Origin: Diphasiastrum complanatum
Lineage: Eukaryota > Streptophyta > Lycopodiopsida > Lycopodiales > Lycopodiaceae
Assembly (NCBI GenBank): GCA_029204225.1
Contig: CM055092.1
Location: 59,768,077-59,832,076, forward strand
Direction: 5' to 3'
DNA length: 64,000 nt
This document shows, piece by piece, positions 44,081 to 56,256 of this stretch. A model generated the notes under the pieces. It was given only the letters and a program-made list of their open reading frames with translations, was not told the DNA's origin and did no database searches. Both the position numbers and the translations under genes were made by a program. The first letter of the stretch is position 1. Each line of letters begins with the position of its first letter.

Positions 44081-44783
44081 TGATGAACAATAAATGTTGC
44101 TAACACACTCTCAATAGGGTCTAATAATGAAGTACTATCTCCTCTTATGAAAGATCTTGCAACTATTTGTGAATTGATTCTCACTAGCTACACAAATCTC
44201 TCTAATACAAGATCTATTTCACATCAAATGATGGACTATAGACAAAGTTAGGATCATTTACTCTTAGCACGTGTAAAATACACTAAGTTACCAAATTTGA
44301 TGCAAACTCAATGATATTGCATGAAACAAATTGGCTATGATCTCAAAACAATGTCTAGATCACTTATAGATGAGATTGGTAGCCATACAACTGTGAACAG
44401 AGATCTAACAAGCAATCTCACCTGAGTCTAGGTGCCCTACCTAACCCTCTTCAAAAGCTTATAGCTTCTGATTGACTCAACCAAATGGAATGAAACTGAT
44501 TGCATTAGAAACTAGAAAAAAAATAGCTTTAAAACAAACTATCAAACAAGATAAATGGATCAAGCATGAGAGAGAACTCTCAATCTGAAATTGGATGTTT
44601 CTCACACGTGTTTGAGCACCTGATTCTGTACAGTACTAGGTCAGACCCAATCAATGCCCTATTGATCTCTTTTGATCCAAAATTAGACAAGATAGCTAGG
44701 AAAATGGATCTTCACAATTTCTAGCTCAAGATTGATGAAAAGTTTTTACTTAAATGGATCAAAATGCATGGTAACCTTAGGTA

Positions 44784-45317
44784 GGCTCTAATACCATGTT
44801 GTTTTCACACGTGTGTACTGTCCACCACATGTACTTGTGATCTCCTAAGGTGTGTAGATGCACCAAGATCAAGACTAGATTGAGATTCAAGATCTATCTT
44901 TGATGCTATGGCAAAAACACACTACTGCATGCATTCAATCACTTCCAACTCTCACTCGCACGTATGAAAAGTGTTCCAGAAATAATCTAAGTAAAAAAAA
45001 GCTACTCTCCATCATGAGCTCTCGGGTAGAGAGAGAAAGCTAGCAAACCAATTACTCACAAAATCCACTCAATCTCAAAATCAATTATATCCAAATGAGG
45101 AGTACAATGATACTAGTAGATCCACGAGCTACCACTATGCTTAACTATGATTGGACCACACTTTGCCACCTCTTAATCCTATTGGACCATTGATCCATGC
45201 ACCTCTAGATTCTATTGGACCATTTTCAAGCAAACCACAAATTCTATTGGACCCTCCAAGGTTCCACCTCTAAATCCTATTGGACCTCTTAAATTTCATC
45301 AAACAAAAGTATTACAC
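44784..45317 (-). mobile_element. Copia family B copy 2: 5' LTR and PBS
   Basis: The LTR covers 44797-45317 (521 bp), TGTAATAC...AACA on the minus strand. The PBS reads TGGTATTAGAGCC (44796-44784). The leader 44081-44783 is highly similar to copy 1 (30911-31603). The CACACGTG motif lies at the LTR 3' end. Confidence 0.88.
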
Positions 45318-45508
45318 TTTTCTACACTGTTATTGGCCCGAGTTTAGCCTCTTACTCTATTTTGGCTAAATAGTGGCAATACAAGTGGAAATGGATAATT
45401 TGCCATCTATGCCAAATTTGGTCCTATCAACATCCTACACCTAGATGCTTGATATAAAAAACATAAGACCCCTATATCTAACATAGATAATCTTTTTCAA
45501 TTCTTCAC
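45318..45508. other. Unassigned spacer
   Basis: This lies between the copia LTR and the gypsy gag fragment. No ORF or repeat recognised. Confidence 0.5.
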
Positions 45509-45957
45509 AGGTGGTGCTAGATTTGCCATATTATCAGGTGGTGGGTTAGGTAGTGGATCCAGTGGATCAAGTGGATCAGATGACTCGAAACTATGTCCAG
45601 ATGGTGTGGATGTAATTTTTGAGGATGGTTCACGCTCTTATGCAGATTCTGGCACTGATTGTGGATCAGGGTCTTGGTTGGACTGGGATTCAAAACTAGA
45701 ATCAGATCTTTGTTCCGAAGATGAAGATTCAGATGGATTCGGTGAATTGGCATTGTCTCGCTCAAATGTATTTACAAGTCCTACAGAAGTGTTGTAGAGG
45801 TTATCAAATGCTTCAGGACTTAATCTTACTCTCATTGGTGAGTTTCGTAGATTCTAGAAATACAAATCACATGCCTTTCTATAAGCTTCTAATCGTTGTG
45901 CCCGTTCTAAACATTTCTGCTCAATAGTTGTGCGTGGCTGATCTTGTGGCATACATT
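45509..45957 (-). pseudogene. Gypsy gag N-terminus (second Athila/Tat-like element)
   Basis: The minus strand has MPQDQPRTTIEQKCLERAQR (start near 45957), one in-frame stop, then SPMRVRLSPEAFDNLYNTSV, a Ser/Gln/Asp-rich stretch, and DPLDPLPNPPPDNMANLAPP before homology ends at about 45509. The PBS 60-90 bases upstream supports a gag start. Capsid proper is missing. Confidence 0.6.
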
Positions 45958-46019
45958 ATATGAATAAGATTCAACGAACTCAATACACTTAAAAATCATG
46001 AAAAGACAAAGATTCGTCT

Positions 46020-46040
46020 CCCCGGTAATGGTGCCAAGTT
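46020..46040 (-). promoter_or_regulatory. Gypsy primer-binding site (tRNA-Asp type, diverged)
   Basis: The minus strand reads TTGGCACCATTACCGGGGAG, resembling TGGCGCCGTTGCCGGGGA with transitions. It sits between the gag start and the LTR border TGTGGTAGCC at about 46041. Confidence 0.7.
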
Positions 46041-48857
46041 ATGTGGTAGCCTAGTCATTATAGATTTTCACAAAATTAGTGAATTAAGTAGTATAAAAGG
46101 TTTTATCGTTCTCCAAGAGAGAGAGAAATCTCCTCTTTCAGATCGATAAGTGTACAAAGGGTAATGGACAGATGTTGAATGTAATATTTAGGGCAAAATA
46201 CTAAAGTCTTAGTCAAGCACTCTTCATTGGTCAAAAGTCCATCCTTATCATCATGAACAATTCCAGCAACAAGGTCATCTGATTCAAAATCTACAAAGTC
46301 GGAGAATTCAGAAATTGTGCCGGATAATCAACATAGCACCTCATCTTCACGAGTCAAAAAACTGAATAAATCAGCTATAGTAAAATATACATCATCATGT
46401 ATATAATATATTGGCAAATTGAAAAGACATTTAGACTCTTCTATAGGGATTGATTCAGCAGCAGATGTATTTTGGCCAATAAAAGAATCTCGGAGCACAT
46501 CAGTATTTACATTAATCAAGTCACTATCCTTATCAAGGGTGTCAATTAGGAAGTGACTGATATCCTTAATAGATGACTGAACAGAGGATGATGCAATATG
46601 AGGGTCAGCAGTAGAAACTTTCTCATTATTCGAAATCTGAACTAACAGGAAAAGTATGAAACCACTCTAGTATTCAACCAATCGACATTTTTTGCTGCAA
46701 TAAGGCCACATTGAACTGCTTTTAAAAAAAATCAAACAATTCGGTGAACATTCTATCTAGTCTATGTCTGAAAGTTGGGAAGAAATGAACAAGATCAGTA
46801 TAATGCATGTACGAGAGTGAACCTATGGAGATAATAGGCTTATTGAATATATACCTGAATCTAACATAATGTTCATAAAATACGCCATTCTTGAAAAGTT
46901 ACTATAACCTAGCAAGAAATTGTTTGTACACAATTCTCACCAATATGCCTATGTACCAACAACTAGTCTATGCATGCAAATAACTTAGTTCATGGAATAC
47001 TTTGTAGGTCCACAGGATAAAAAGTTGGAACAAAAGGTTTTTAGGATCCCATAAAGATTCACTACATAGCATATCTCTTCAGATATCTCCTGATCTGTAC
47101 ACAACACTTTCATAATCGAGAATCCTATAACTTGGTTATCCTCTAAGAGAGAATATTTTTCAAAGAGTGCTATTCCACAATCAAAATCTCAACCAAAAAT
47201 TATCTCAAAAGAATATAATGTTAGCATGAATTTCCTTCCTTGCATCAACCCACAGATCTCAATCCTCACTAAGGTCAAGTTGATTACTCTCAACAAGGAA
47301 CAGGTTCCTACAAACCACTATCTTGCAATAGAATCCACTAGTTTTGACACAAATCAATCGGACTTGTAATCAGCCACTACCACAAGAGTGTTTTCTAATT
47401 TCTTTATCTTACATCTTCAAACAAGATATCAAAATATCATATCGTTCCTGATTTTTGAAACAGGTCCACCATCTATCAATATAACAGATTCCTCCTGGAA
47501 TCTTTGATAGATGTTTCTCCTTGATAACTCTCTTTTTCTTCCTACTTCTCCCCCTTTCTAGTAGGAAAGGACACAAGTTTCCAAGGGGTGCATATCCATC
47601 TAGATTCTCCCTAGGAGAAGTTTCAAAGAAAAGATCTGAAAAAGAGGTGTTGCATCATTGTAAGCAAATACCAATAATGTCCCAACACAATGACTTATCA
47701 AAACATCTTCTTTGTTACCAACACTGAGAATTGACCCGTAAATCAAAAAAGGAGTTATTGAAGATTCACATAAGAAAAATAATTTAGAAAACGCTACTAT
47801 TAACCATTTCTGTGAATCATCCCAGGGCAACAAGTAATAAAAATTTATCTTCCAAGGAATCACAAGAAAACGGGAAATTCACCAATATATCTTTTATAAA
47901 GAAATAGTTTACCTGGTTTTCGGTTTTGTAAATTTGAGATATCCAAAAAGGGGTCATGACCAATATCTCAAATTTTTGACAAAACACCCGTTTTATGACT
48001 GATAGTATGCGGCATCACTTAGATTTATGGCCTTACTACGGTCCACTGATCCAGTTAGTTTCAGATCTTCATTTTGGAATCGCCTACGTCCCATACCACA
48101 GGTTCTTCTTCCATGAAGGCTCTCCACTTCCTAATCAAAGTGTCCGAAAAAATAATTACAAGTATATGAAGTTTTTGGGAATTATTAATAAAGTCCAACC
48201 TCATAAAACAATTTCCAGTTCATAATTACTTTTGCCCCTTTTCATAATCTCTACGGTCACTGAAAGGATAGTAGTATTCTTCCTAACATAACTTGAGTGA
48301 TAGATTTAAAAATGGGAAAGAATGAGTCAGCTTTTTTTGTTTTAATAACACACGGTGTTGGTATGCCCCAACTTTAAGCACATCAAGAAGACAACTTTTT
48401 CTGTCTCAATTAAGCTTTCCATTTTAGGCTTATGGGCCATTTGGTCGTGCCTGTTTCCGAAAAAATGACACCTTGGTCAAAAAATATCCAAGAATTCCTG
48501 GACATAGGTATCCAATTCTTAGTTGCCCCTTGTAGTTGATAAAGCAAATATACATTTCGTCAATTCTAAAAAAAGCCTTATGGAATACTACCAGAAATTC
48601 AGCCCAGTTATAGTTCTATGGGTTGCATCCTTTATCACTAGGAGGCCTTACCCAAAGCAACAATAATAAAAAACTGACAAAATTCGCTTTTGTTATTTTG
48701 GGATGTTGTGCAAGCTAAAGCAGCTCAACCAACGATTTATCTAGTCATCGACAACTTCGGGACTTTAATCGCCAAAAAAATTTCTGATTGTTAGCCCAAG
48801 CTGTATATCTTAATGGCTAATTATTGAATAGTTTTTGCATTCGATTTATTCTATTTA
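46041..48857 (-). other. Probable gypsy 5' LTR followed by unassigned sequence
   Basis: The left border (tgtggtag on plus) follows from the PBS. The right border is not visible, since no second LTR is present. A 13-bp stem hairpin (aaatttgagatat, 47930-47942, with its complement at 47963-47975) lies in the right part. No supported coding region. Confidence 0.45.
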
Positions 48858-49181
48858 TTGCCAAGATGTAGAATTTGAGATATTCAATTTTTGTGATTTT
48901 GTCAAAACTGTAATTTTGATTGGATCTCTAGTTTGTGAGGTTACTGAAACTCATTTGAGTGTGTTTCAATCTTAGGAAGTGGCAAGAATCATTAGATAGA
49001 GGATAGATCATAGGTTGATCAAGATTTCACTATTCTATGTGTTGATTTTCTAGTTAGAAATGCTAGAAGAGATTTGAGAGGTTCCATATCTTTGTGATTT
49101 CTTCTTGAGTTTTTGTTGACATTCAAGAGAGTGCTTTGTGCATTGGAACAGGTTGAAAGAAGAAGATCAGGTCACTTCAAC

Positions 49182-50660
49182 ATGGCTACAAGTGGAGGCT
49201 TTATGTTGGAGAGCAATGATAGTTTTACCTCAATAAACTATTCTACATGGAAGGTGAGGATGGAGTCCTAATTGGAGATGAATGAGTTGATGGAGATTGT
49301 TGCAGGTGTGGAGGAGAGGCCTCAAGCACCTCAAGATCAAATGAGGTATGACAAGAGAGCAAAGAAGGCTCTACACATGATTAAGATGAATGTTACCAAT
49401 GAACTTCTCAAGGAGATTGGTAAGTGCACATCATCTTTGGAGGCCTGGGAAGCTTTGAAGAAGCTTTATGAATCCAAGTCTACATCTAGAGTGTTGACTC
49501 TAAGAAGACAAATCTTTCAAAGTTTGCAAAAGAAGGAAGAGAGTACTCATGCTTTTGTTTTGAGGGTTAAAGCATTCAATGATGAGTTAGCATGTATTGA
49601 TGAAAACATTAAGGAGGTAGAACTTGTTCAAGTTATGCTTACTGGCTTGTTGGATGATCATGCTAACCTTGTTCAAAGTTTTGCTATTCAAAAGACATTG
49701 CCAAGTATTGGTGAATGAGGAGTATAGGCTTCAATCAAGAGAGGTGGATCTCCATCGACATCTCATTATGAAGAGGATGCTATGTTCATCAAAGGCAAGT
49801 TCAAGGCAAAGGCAAAGGCAAGCGGTCTAAAGGGAAAGATCAAGGTGAGCCTTCCTCTTTTGGCAAAAAAAAAAGATAAGTCTAAGTTGAAATGCTTTTA
49901 TTGTGGAATCAAAGGACATTTTGCAAATGAATGTTTGAAGAAGCAAAGAGATGAAGATAGCAAGCAAATCAACTTTACTACTAATGATGAGGATCTAGGT
50001 GGTGGTGATTTTCTTTTGATGTGTTCTTTAAGTCCAATATCAAGTGAAGATAAAAAAGATTCATGGTGGATTGATAGTGGAGCTAGTTTACACATGACTA
50101 GTCACAAGGAGTTCTTTACTTCTTTGATCACTTGTGATGGAGCCAAGAAAGTGATACACATGGCCAATGCTGGTGAGTGTGTGATTGAAGGTATTGGTTC
50201 AATTTCTATTTGTCTCTCTACTAATAGGAAAGCAAGACTTGATGGTGTTCTTTACATTTCTTCACTTTCAAAGAATTTGTTAAGTGTTGGTCAAATGATA
50301 GAGAAAGGATGCATGGTAAAGTCTGGTGGTGATGCTTGTTTCATTACAAAGGAAGAAATCTTGGTTGCTAGGGGCAATAGACAAGGTAGACTTTTCAAGC
50401 CTGATGCTTTTGTTATGGCTAACAAAAAGGATGGAATGGAAAAGGAGATTGGTCTCAACTTTCCAAAGTTCCCTTTTAGCATCAATAAGATTGGTGGATC
50501 TTATGCAAAGTCTAAAAAGCTTCCTTATGCTAGATCTAGGTTGAGATCTAATATGCTTCTTGGAGATGTTCATCTTGGTGTTAACTTGGCTAGTCTTGAG
50601 GATAATGATGGTGTTTCAATGGTTCTTCATGGCAAGTGCAAGCATACAAAAGGTAAATAA
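49182..50660 (+). pseudogene. Family D copy 1 gag, zinc knuckle and protease
   Basis: ATG at 49182 gives MATSGGFMLESND, the copia gag start; TAA at 49269-49271 interrupts it. The capsid continues with ALHMIKMNVTNELLKEIGKC and LTLRRQIFQSLQKKEE to a slip near 49715. The zinc knuckle CFYCGIKGHFANEC is at about 49893 and protease WWIDSGASLHMTSHKEF at about 50067, with LYISSLSKNLLSVGQM. After Gly-Arg-Leu-Phe the usual pre-integrase HxxxGH motif is absent; instead LPYARSRLRSNMLLGDVHLG follows, of unknown origin. Confidence 0.85.
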
Positions 50661-51141
50661 AGAGCTAACTTCATCAATGGAGGTGAAGGTTCTTCCTTGG
50701 AAGAGATTGTTGCTAATGATTTCTTTGATCATATGGAAAAAGATGTTGTTAGGTGCATGGTTCTTCTACATTCTTTTGTGATGAATCCAAGAAAGTCATT
50801 TTTGCAGCAAGTGAAGTCACATTCTTTATAAAGAGAGTAGATCAAATGGTTCTATCAAGAGACTTGGTGAGGGAGATAGTCACAAGTCAAGAAGAAGAGA
50901 AGTATGTGAAGAGTTCAAAGTAGGATGTACTTTAAATGATGTCATTGTGAATGATAGTGAGGAAGAATCATTATCAAATGAGCCATTACCTAAAACATTT
51001 TGAAACACGTTTGGACCATTTCTCATTTGGACATGTCAAATGTATGGTTGCAATTCACTACAGCTATACTCCGTTTGAAAAAATAGAGTACTTAAATCAT
51101 CCTTATGTTGAAGGTACTAATCATTTTTTTCATGGCTTCTA

Positions 51142-51655
51142 ATGTTTTTGAGGTTTCTACTTCTTATGATGCAATCATTAAGAGGGAGCCTTATGAAGGA
51201 AAGAGCAATGGAAGATTGGTTCTTGGGAAGATCCAAAGCACGGATCTCACATCCCTTCATCAACTCAGAAGATTCTATGATTGTGAATTCATCACTCATG
51301 ATCGAGATGGCAAAAGGTTGGTTGGAGAAGACTATATGCAGCAGATCGAGATGGCAAAAGGTTTGTTGGAGAAGACTATATGGAACAGATCGAGAGGCAA
51401 TTTCTTCAAGGAAAGGGAGATCTCATTGGTGACCTTATTGAGGTTTGTTATGGACTCAAGAAGGCTAGATCTATTAGGTTTGATACTGATATTCACCTAC
51501 TCTACTTCATGTTGGATGGAAAGTTTGGACTCTATCTTTTGATTTATGATGGTGACATTGTTTTCACTAACCTTTGTGGAAATTCAAGATCAAGCATTGA
51601 TGAGATCTTGTTGGATCAAGAACATATTCTGAGAGGGAGTATTTCCAGAGGTTGA
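51142..51655 (+). pseudogene. Family D copy 1 RT vestige
   Basis: The segment EQIERQFLQGKGDLIGDLIE, VCYGLKKARSIRF, then LYFMLDGKFGLYLLIYDGDI corresponds to copia RT motifs (YMEQPxGF, YGLKQxPR, LLLYVDDI). The catalytic Tyr-Val-Asp-Asp has become Tyr-Asp-Gly-Asp, and the part before it is largely replaced. A 43-bp tandem duplication (about 51301-51386) exists only in this copy. It cannot be an active polymerase. Confidence 0.7.
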
Positions 51656-51974
51656 GGTCTGAAGATATTCATGTCTTTGATATCTTTGATGATCAAGAGA
51701 AAGGTAAGCAAGTGGAAGAGACTCACTTTGCTTTACTCACATGTTTTGGAGAATCTGCTTGTGTAGATGATGCTATGCAAGTGGATATTGATTCTCATAG
51801 TTTTCATGCTGGAAAATCCTGTAATGGATCTGAAAAATAGAGTTTGTTCAATGACTTTAATGTTCAAGAGGAAGATCAAGAGGTTGGTCTCAAAGGGCTT
51901 CAACAACATAAAAGGAAAGGTGGCAATTTGGAGCTAGTCAAGAACATCAAAGGAAGGTTATTTGGCAAAGTGTT

Positions 51975-52436
51975 TTGGATATGTTTTTGAAGCTTATTGA
52001 AGACTCAAGTAAGGTCAAAGGAGCAGCAAGGAAGTGTTGTTCAAGTTTACTTTACTTGTTCTATCTCATGTTTGAGCTATTTCATGTGAATGTGTGCAAA
52101 TTGTCAAGATATGGACAAACTAGCTACATTGTCTTGCAATATCTTATTGTTGGAGTTGTACTAGCATTCTTGTCTGGTTTTGCTGATGGAAATGAAGCTA
52201 ATGGAGGCTCATTATGTCACTCATCCATGGCTAAGTTCTCAAGTGTTGAGCTACTTGGTGTCAATAGTTGGAGATTGTCAATTTTTTGTGAATTCGTGGT
52301 CATTTTCTTGTGTCAAGTAGACCTTGAAGATGGACTAGTGCAACCTACCACCAAAACAAAAAACCTTTCACATGTGAATTTAGAGACTCTAAAATTGGGT
52401 GGGTGGTCAATGAGTGCTACGATCAATATCTCTTAG
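51975..52436 (+). CDS. Family D copy 1 hydrophobic ORF, unknown function
   Basis: A 153-codon frame with two or three hydrophobic stretches (LLYLFYLMFELFHVNV, YIVLQYLIVGVVLAFLSGF, IFCEFVVIFLC) that could span membranes, and a polar C-terminus. The same frame stays open in copy 2 (55846-56256) with mostly conservative changes. It lies where RNase H or, in some copia lineages, an extra ORF would be. It has no recognised domain and may still be decayed pol read in another frame. Confidence 0.4.
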   Translation: MDMFLKLIEDSSKVKGAARKCCSSLLYLFYLMFELFHVNVCKLSRYGQTSYIVLQYLIVGVVLAFLSGFADGNEANGGSLCHSSMAKFSSVELLGVNSWRLSIFCEFVVIFLCQVDLEDGLVQPTTKTKNLSHVNLETLKLGGWSMSATINIS

Positions 52437-52562
52437 AGTTTGCATCTCATTTTGTGTGTAGATCCTGATTTTTCTACATTGGCAGGATTGTTAGTTTGCT
52501 TCTTATTGTAACCAAAGATTTGGGACATGGATTGGATCTTGAATGATCTGAAATCCTTAACA
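52423..52562 (+). repeat. Truncated 5' LTR of family D copy 2 (140 bp)
   Basis: It matches the last 140 bases of the LTR at 56721-57372 (tctcttagagtttgcatctc ... ggattggatcttgaatgatc) and ends CCTTAACA at the PBS. The upstream 510 bases are missing. Confidence 0.85.
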
Positions 52563-52575
52563 TGGTATCAGAGCT
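52563..52575 (+). promoter_or_regulatory. Copia primer-binding site, family D copy 2
   Basis: TGGTATCAGAGCT follows the LTR end directly. It matches the tRNA-iMet PBS except for the last base. Confidence 0.88.
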
Positions 52576-53162
52576 CTTGTGGTTCAGTTTATGAAAGGAT
52601 CAGCCATCTTTAGCAAGGATTGGAGGAGTTACCAATGCTAGAGCATGCTAGATTGATTTCTTCTAAAAAATCAGCATTTTTGCATATGTAAATTAGATCT
52701 TTTGTAGGTCAAAGCTCAATATAGGGTTATATACTTGATCAATTCCAATTTCACACTTGGTTTACTGGAATTAGAGGATTTTTGGTGCATTAGGAAGGTC
52801 TCATTGGAGTGTACAAGAAGATGTATCAAGTTTCTAGAAATTGCATGTAGAATTTGAGATATTCAATTTTTGTGATTTTGTCAAAATCGTAATTTTGATT
52901 GGATCTCTAGTTTGTGAGGTTACTGAAATTCATTTGAGTGTGTTTCAATCTTAGGAAGTGGCAAGAATCATTAGATAGAGGATAGATCATAGGTTGATCA
53001 AGATTTCACTATTCTATGTGTTGATTTTCTAGTTAGAAATGCTAGAAGAGATTTGAGAGGTTCCATATCTTTGTGATTTATTCTTGAGTTCATTTGTTGA
53101 CATTCAAGAGAGTGCTTTGTGAATTGGAACAGGTTCAAAGAAGAAGATCAGGTCACTTCAAC

Positions 53163-54790
53163 ATGGCTACAAGTGGAGGCTTTATGTTGGAGAGCAATGA
53201 TAGGCTTACCTCAATCAACTATTCTACTTGGAAGGTGAGAATGGAGTCCTTATTGGAGATGAATGAGTTGATGGAGATTGTTGCAGGTGTGGAGGAGAGG
53301 CCTCAAGACCTCAAGATCAAATGACGTATGACAAGAGAGCAAAGAAGGCTCTACACATGATTAAGATGAATGTTACCAATGAGCTTTTCAAGGAGATTGG
53401 TAAGTGCACATCATCTTTGGAGGCCTGGGAAGCCTTGAAGAAGCTTTATGAATCCAAGTCTACATATAGAGTGTTGACTCTAAGAAGACAAATCTTTCAA
53501 GGTTTTCAAAAGAAGGAAGAAGGTACTCGTGCTTTTGTTTTGAGGGTTAAAACATTCAATGATGAGTTAGCATGTATTGATGAAAGCATTAAAAAGGTAG
53601 AACTTGTTCAAGTTATACGCTTGTTGGATGATCATGCTAAAGACTTTGCCAAGTATTGTGGATTTGCAAGAGATCTTGGTGAATGAGGAGTATAGGCTTC
53701 AATCAAGAGAGGTGGATCTACATTGACATCTCATTATGAAGAGGATGCTATGTTCATAAAAGGCAAAATCAAGGGCAAAGGAAAAGGCAAGTGGTCTAAA
53801 GGGCAAGATCAAGTTGAGACTTCCTCTTTTGGCAAAAATAAAGATAAGTCTAAGTTGAAATGCTTTTATTGTGTAATCAAAGGGCATTTTGCAGATGAAT
53901 TTTTGAAGAAGCAAAGAGATGAATATAGCAAGCAAAACAACTTTACTAGTAATGATGAGGATCTAGGTGGTGGTGATTCTCTTTTGATGTGTTCTTCCAG
54001 TCCAATATCAAGTGAAGATGACAAATATTCATGGTGAATTGATAGTGGATCTAATTCACACATGATTAGTCACAAGGAGTTCTTTACTTCTTTGATCACT
54101 TGTGATGGATCCAAGAAAGTGATACACATGGCCAATGGTGGTGAGTGTGTGATTGAAGGTATTGGTTCAATTCCTATTTGCCTCTCTACTAATAGGAAAG
54201 CAAGACTTGATGGTGTTCTTTACATTCCTTCACTTTCAAAGGATTTATTAAGTGTTGGTCAAATGATAGAGAAAGGGTACATGGTAAAGTTTGGTGGTGA
54301 TGCTTGTTTCATTGCAAAGGAAGAAATCTTGGTTGCTAGGGGCAATAGACAAGGTAGACTTTTTAAGCCTGATGCTTTTTTTATGGCTAACAAAAAGGAT
54401 GGAATGGAAAAGGAGTTTGGTCTCAACTTTCCAAAGTTTCCTTTTAGCATCAATAAGCTTGGTGGATCTTATGCAAAGTCTAAAAAGCTTCCTTATGCTA
54501 GATCTAGGTTGAGATCTAATATGCTTCTTGGAGATGTTCATCTTTGTGTTAACTTGGCTAGTCTTGATGGTATTTCAATGGTCCTTCATGGCAAGTGCAA
54601 GCATGCAAAAGGTAAAGAAAGAGCTAACTTCATCAATGGAGGTGAAGGTTCTTCCTTGGAAAAGATTGTTTCTAATGATTTCTTTGATCATATGGAAAAA
54701 GATGTTGCTAGGTGCATGGTTCTTCTACATTCTTTTGTGATGAGTCCAAGAAAGCCATTTTTGCAGCACGTGAAGTCACATTCCTCATAA
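53163..54790 (+). pseudogene. Family D copy 2 gag, zinc knuckle and protease
   Basis: ATG at 53163 (MATSGGFMLESND) gives an open capsid to 53324, where a slip occurs; it continues at 53321-53686. The zinc knuckle reads CFYCVIKGHFADEF, with the last Cys replaced by Phe. The protease Trp codon before IDSG is TGA (54036-54038), and the loop is IDSGSNSHMIS. The remaining frame (54062-54790) is open through LPYARSRLRSNMLLGDVHLC to the unknown stretch ending at 54790. Lesions differ from those of copy 1. Confidence 0.85.
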
Positions 54791-54909
54791 AGAGAGTAGA
54801 TCAAATGGTTCTATCAAGAGACTTGGTGAGGGAGATAGTCACAAGTCAAGAAGAAGAGAAGTATGTGAAGAGTTCAAAGTAGGATGTACTTTGAATGATG
54901 TCATTGTGA

Positions 54910-55578
54910 ATGATAGTGAGGAAGAATCATTATCAAATGAGTCATTACCTAAAACATTTTGAAACATGTTTGGACCATTTCTCATTTGGACATGTCAAAC
55001 ATATGGTTGCAATTCACTGTAGCTATACTCCGTTTAAAAACAAGAGTACTTCAATCATCCTTATGTTGAAGGTACTAATCATTTTTTTCATGGATTCTAA
55101 TGTTTTTGAGGTTTCTACTTCTTATGATGCAATCATTAAGAGGGAGCCTTATGAAGGAAAGAGCAATGGAAGATTGGTTCTTGGGAAGATCCAAGGCACG
55201 GATCTCACATCTCTTCATCAACTCAAAGGATTCTATGATTGTGAATTGATCACTCATGATCTATATGGCAAAAGGTTGGTTGGAGAAGACTACATGGAGC
55301 AAATCGAGAGGCAATTTCTTCAAGGCAAGGGAGATCTCATTGGTGAGCTTATTGAGGTTTGTTATGGACTCAAGAAGGCTAGATTTATTAGGTTTGATAC
55401 TGATCTTCACCTACTCTACTTCATGTTGGATGGAAAGTTTGGAATCTATCTTTTTATTTATGATGGTGACATTGGTGACATTGTTTTCACTAACCTTTGT
55501 GGGAATTCAAAATCAAGCATTGATGAGATCTTGTTGGATCAAGAACATATTTTGAGAGGGACAATTTCCAGAGGTTGA
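54910..55578 (+). pseudogene. Family D copy 2 RT vestige ORF (222 codons)
   Basis: One open frame includes SNVFEVSTSYDAIIKREPYE, EQIERQFLQGKGDLIGELIE, VCYGLKKARFIRF and LYLFIYDGDI. It aligns with copy 1 at 51142-51655. The second half derives from copia RT (YMEQ, YGLK, Tyr-x-Asp-Asp region); the first 110 residues are not recognisable. A small 12-bp duplication (ggtgacatt repeats, about 55465) distinguishes it from copy 1. Confidence 0.65.
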
Positions 55579-55845
55579 GGTCTAAAGACATATCTTTGAT
55601 ATCTTTGATGATCAAGAGAAAGATAAGCAAGTGGAAGAGACTCACTTTGCTTTACTCACATGTTTTGGAGAATCTGCTTGTGTAGATGATGCTATGCAAG
55701 TGGATATTGATTCTCATAGTTTTCATGCTGGAAAAGCCTGTAATGGATCTGAGAAATAGAGTTTGTTCAATGACTTTAATGTTCAAGAGGAAGATCAAGA
55801 GGTTGGTCTCAAAGTGCTTCAACAACACAAAAGGAAAGTGGCAAT

Positions 55846-56256
55846 TTGGAGCTAGTCAAGAGCATCAAAGGAAGTTTATTTGGAAAAGGTGTTTTGGATC
55901 TATTTTCGAAGCTTATTGAAGACTCAAGTAAGGTCAAAGGAGCTGCAATGAAGTGTTGTTCGAGTTTACTTTACTTGTTCTATCTCATGTTCGAGCTATT
56001 TCATGTGAATGTGTGCAAATTGTCAAGATATGGACAAACTAGCTACATTGTCTTGCAATATCTTATTGTTGGAGTTGTACTAGCATTCTTGGCTGGTTTT
56101 TCTGATGGAAATGAAGCTAATGGAGGTTCATTATGTCACTCATCCATGGCTAAGTTATCAAGTGTTGAGCTACTTGGTGCCAATACTTGGAGATTCTCAA
56201 TTTTTTGTGAATTCATGGTCATTTTCGTGTGTCAAGAGATCTTGAAGATGGACTAG
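55846..56256 (+). CDS. Family D copy 2 hydrophobic ORF, unknown function
   Basis: 136 codons, with the same hydrophobic stretches as copy 1 (YIVLQYLIVGVVLAFLAGF is one) and a more hydrophilic N-terminus (ELVKSIKGSLFGKGVLDLF). Copy 2 has a different N-terminal frame because of a slip near 55840. Membrane association is possible but not shown. There is no signal peptide that I can defend. Confidence 0.4.
   Translation: MELVKSIKGSLFGKGVLDLFSKLIEDSSKVKGAAMKCCSSLLYLFYLMFELFHVNVCKLSRYGQTSYIVLQYLIVGVVLAFLAGFSDGNEANGGSLCHSSMAKLSSVELLGANTWRFSIFCEFMVIFVCQEILKMD

Larger units (their letters stand above)
48858..52345 (+). mobile_element. Integrase-less copia derivative, family D copy 1 (both ends truncated)
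   Basis: It is alignable along its length with 52846-56260, at roughly 95 percent by eye. It contains leader, gag, zinc knuckle, protease, a stretch of unknown coding, an RT vestige and a hydrophobic ORF. No integrase or full RT is present in either copy. The left end starts inside the leader (48858, equivalent to 52846) and the right end stops within the region after the hydrophobic ORF, so no LTR belongs to this copy. Confidence 0.8.

Noticed and set aside
50280-50573. Minus-strand ORF in family D copy 1, repeated at 54248-54541
   Set aside because: It is found in both copies only because the sense strand is conserved; it has no motif and no promoter.
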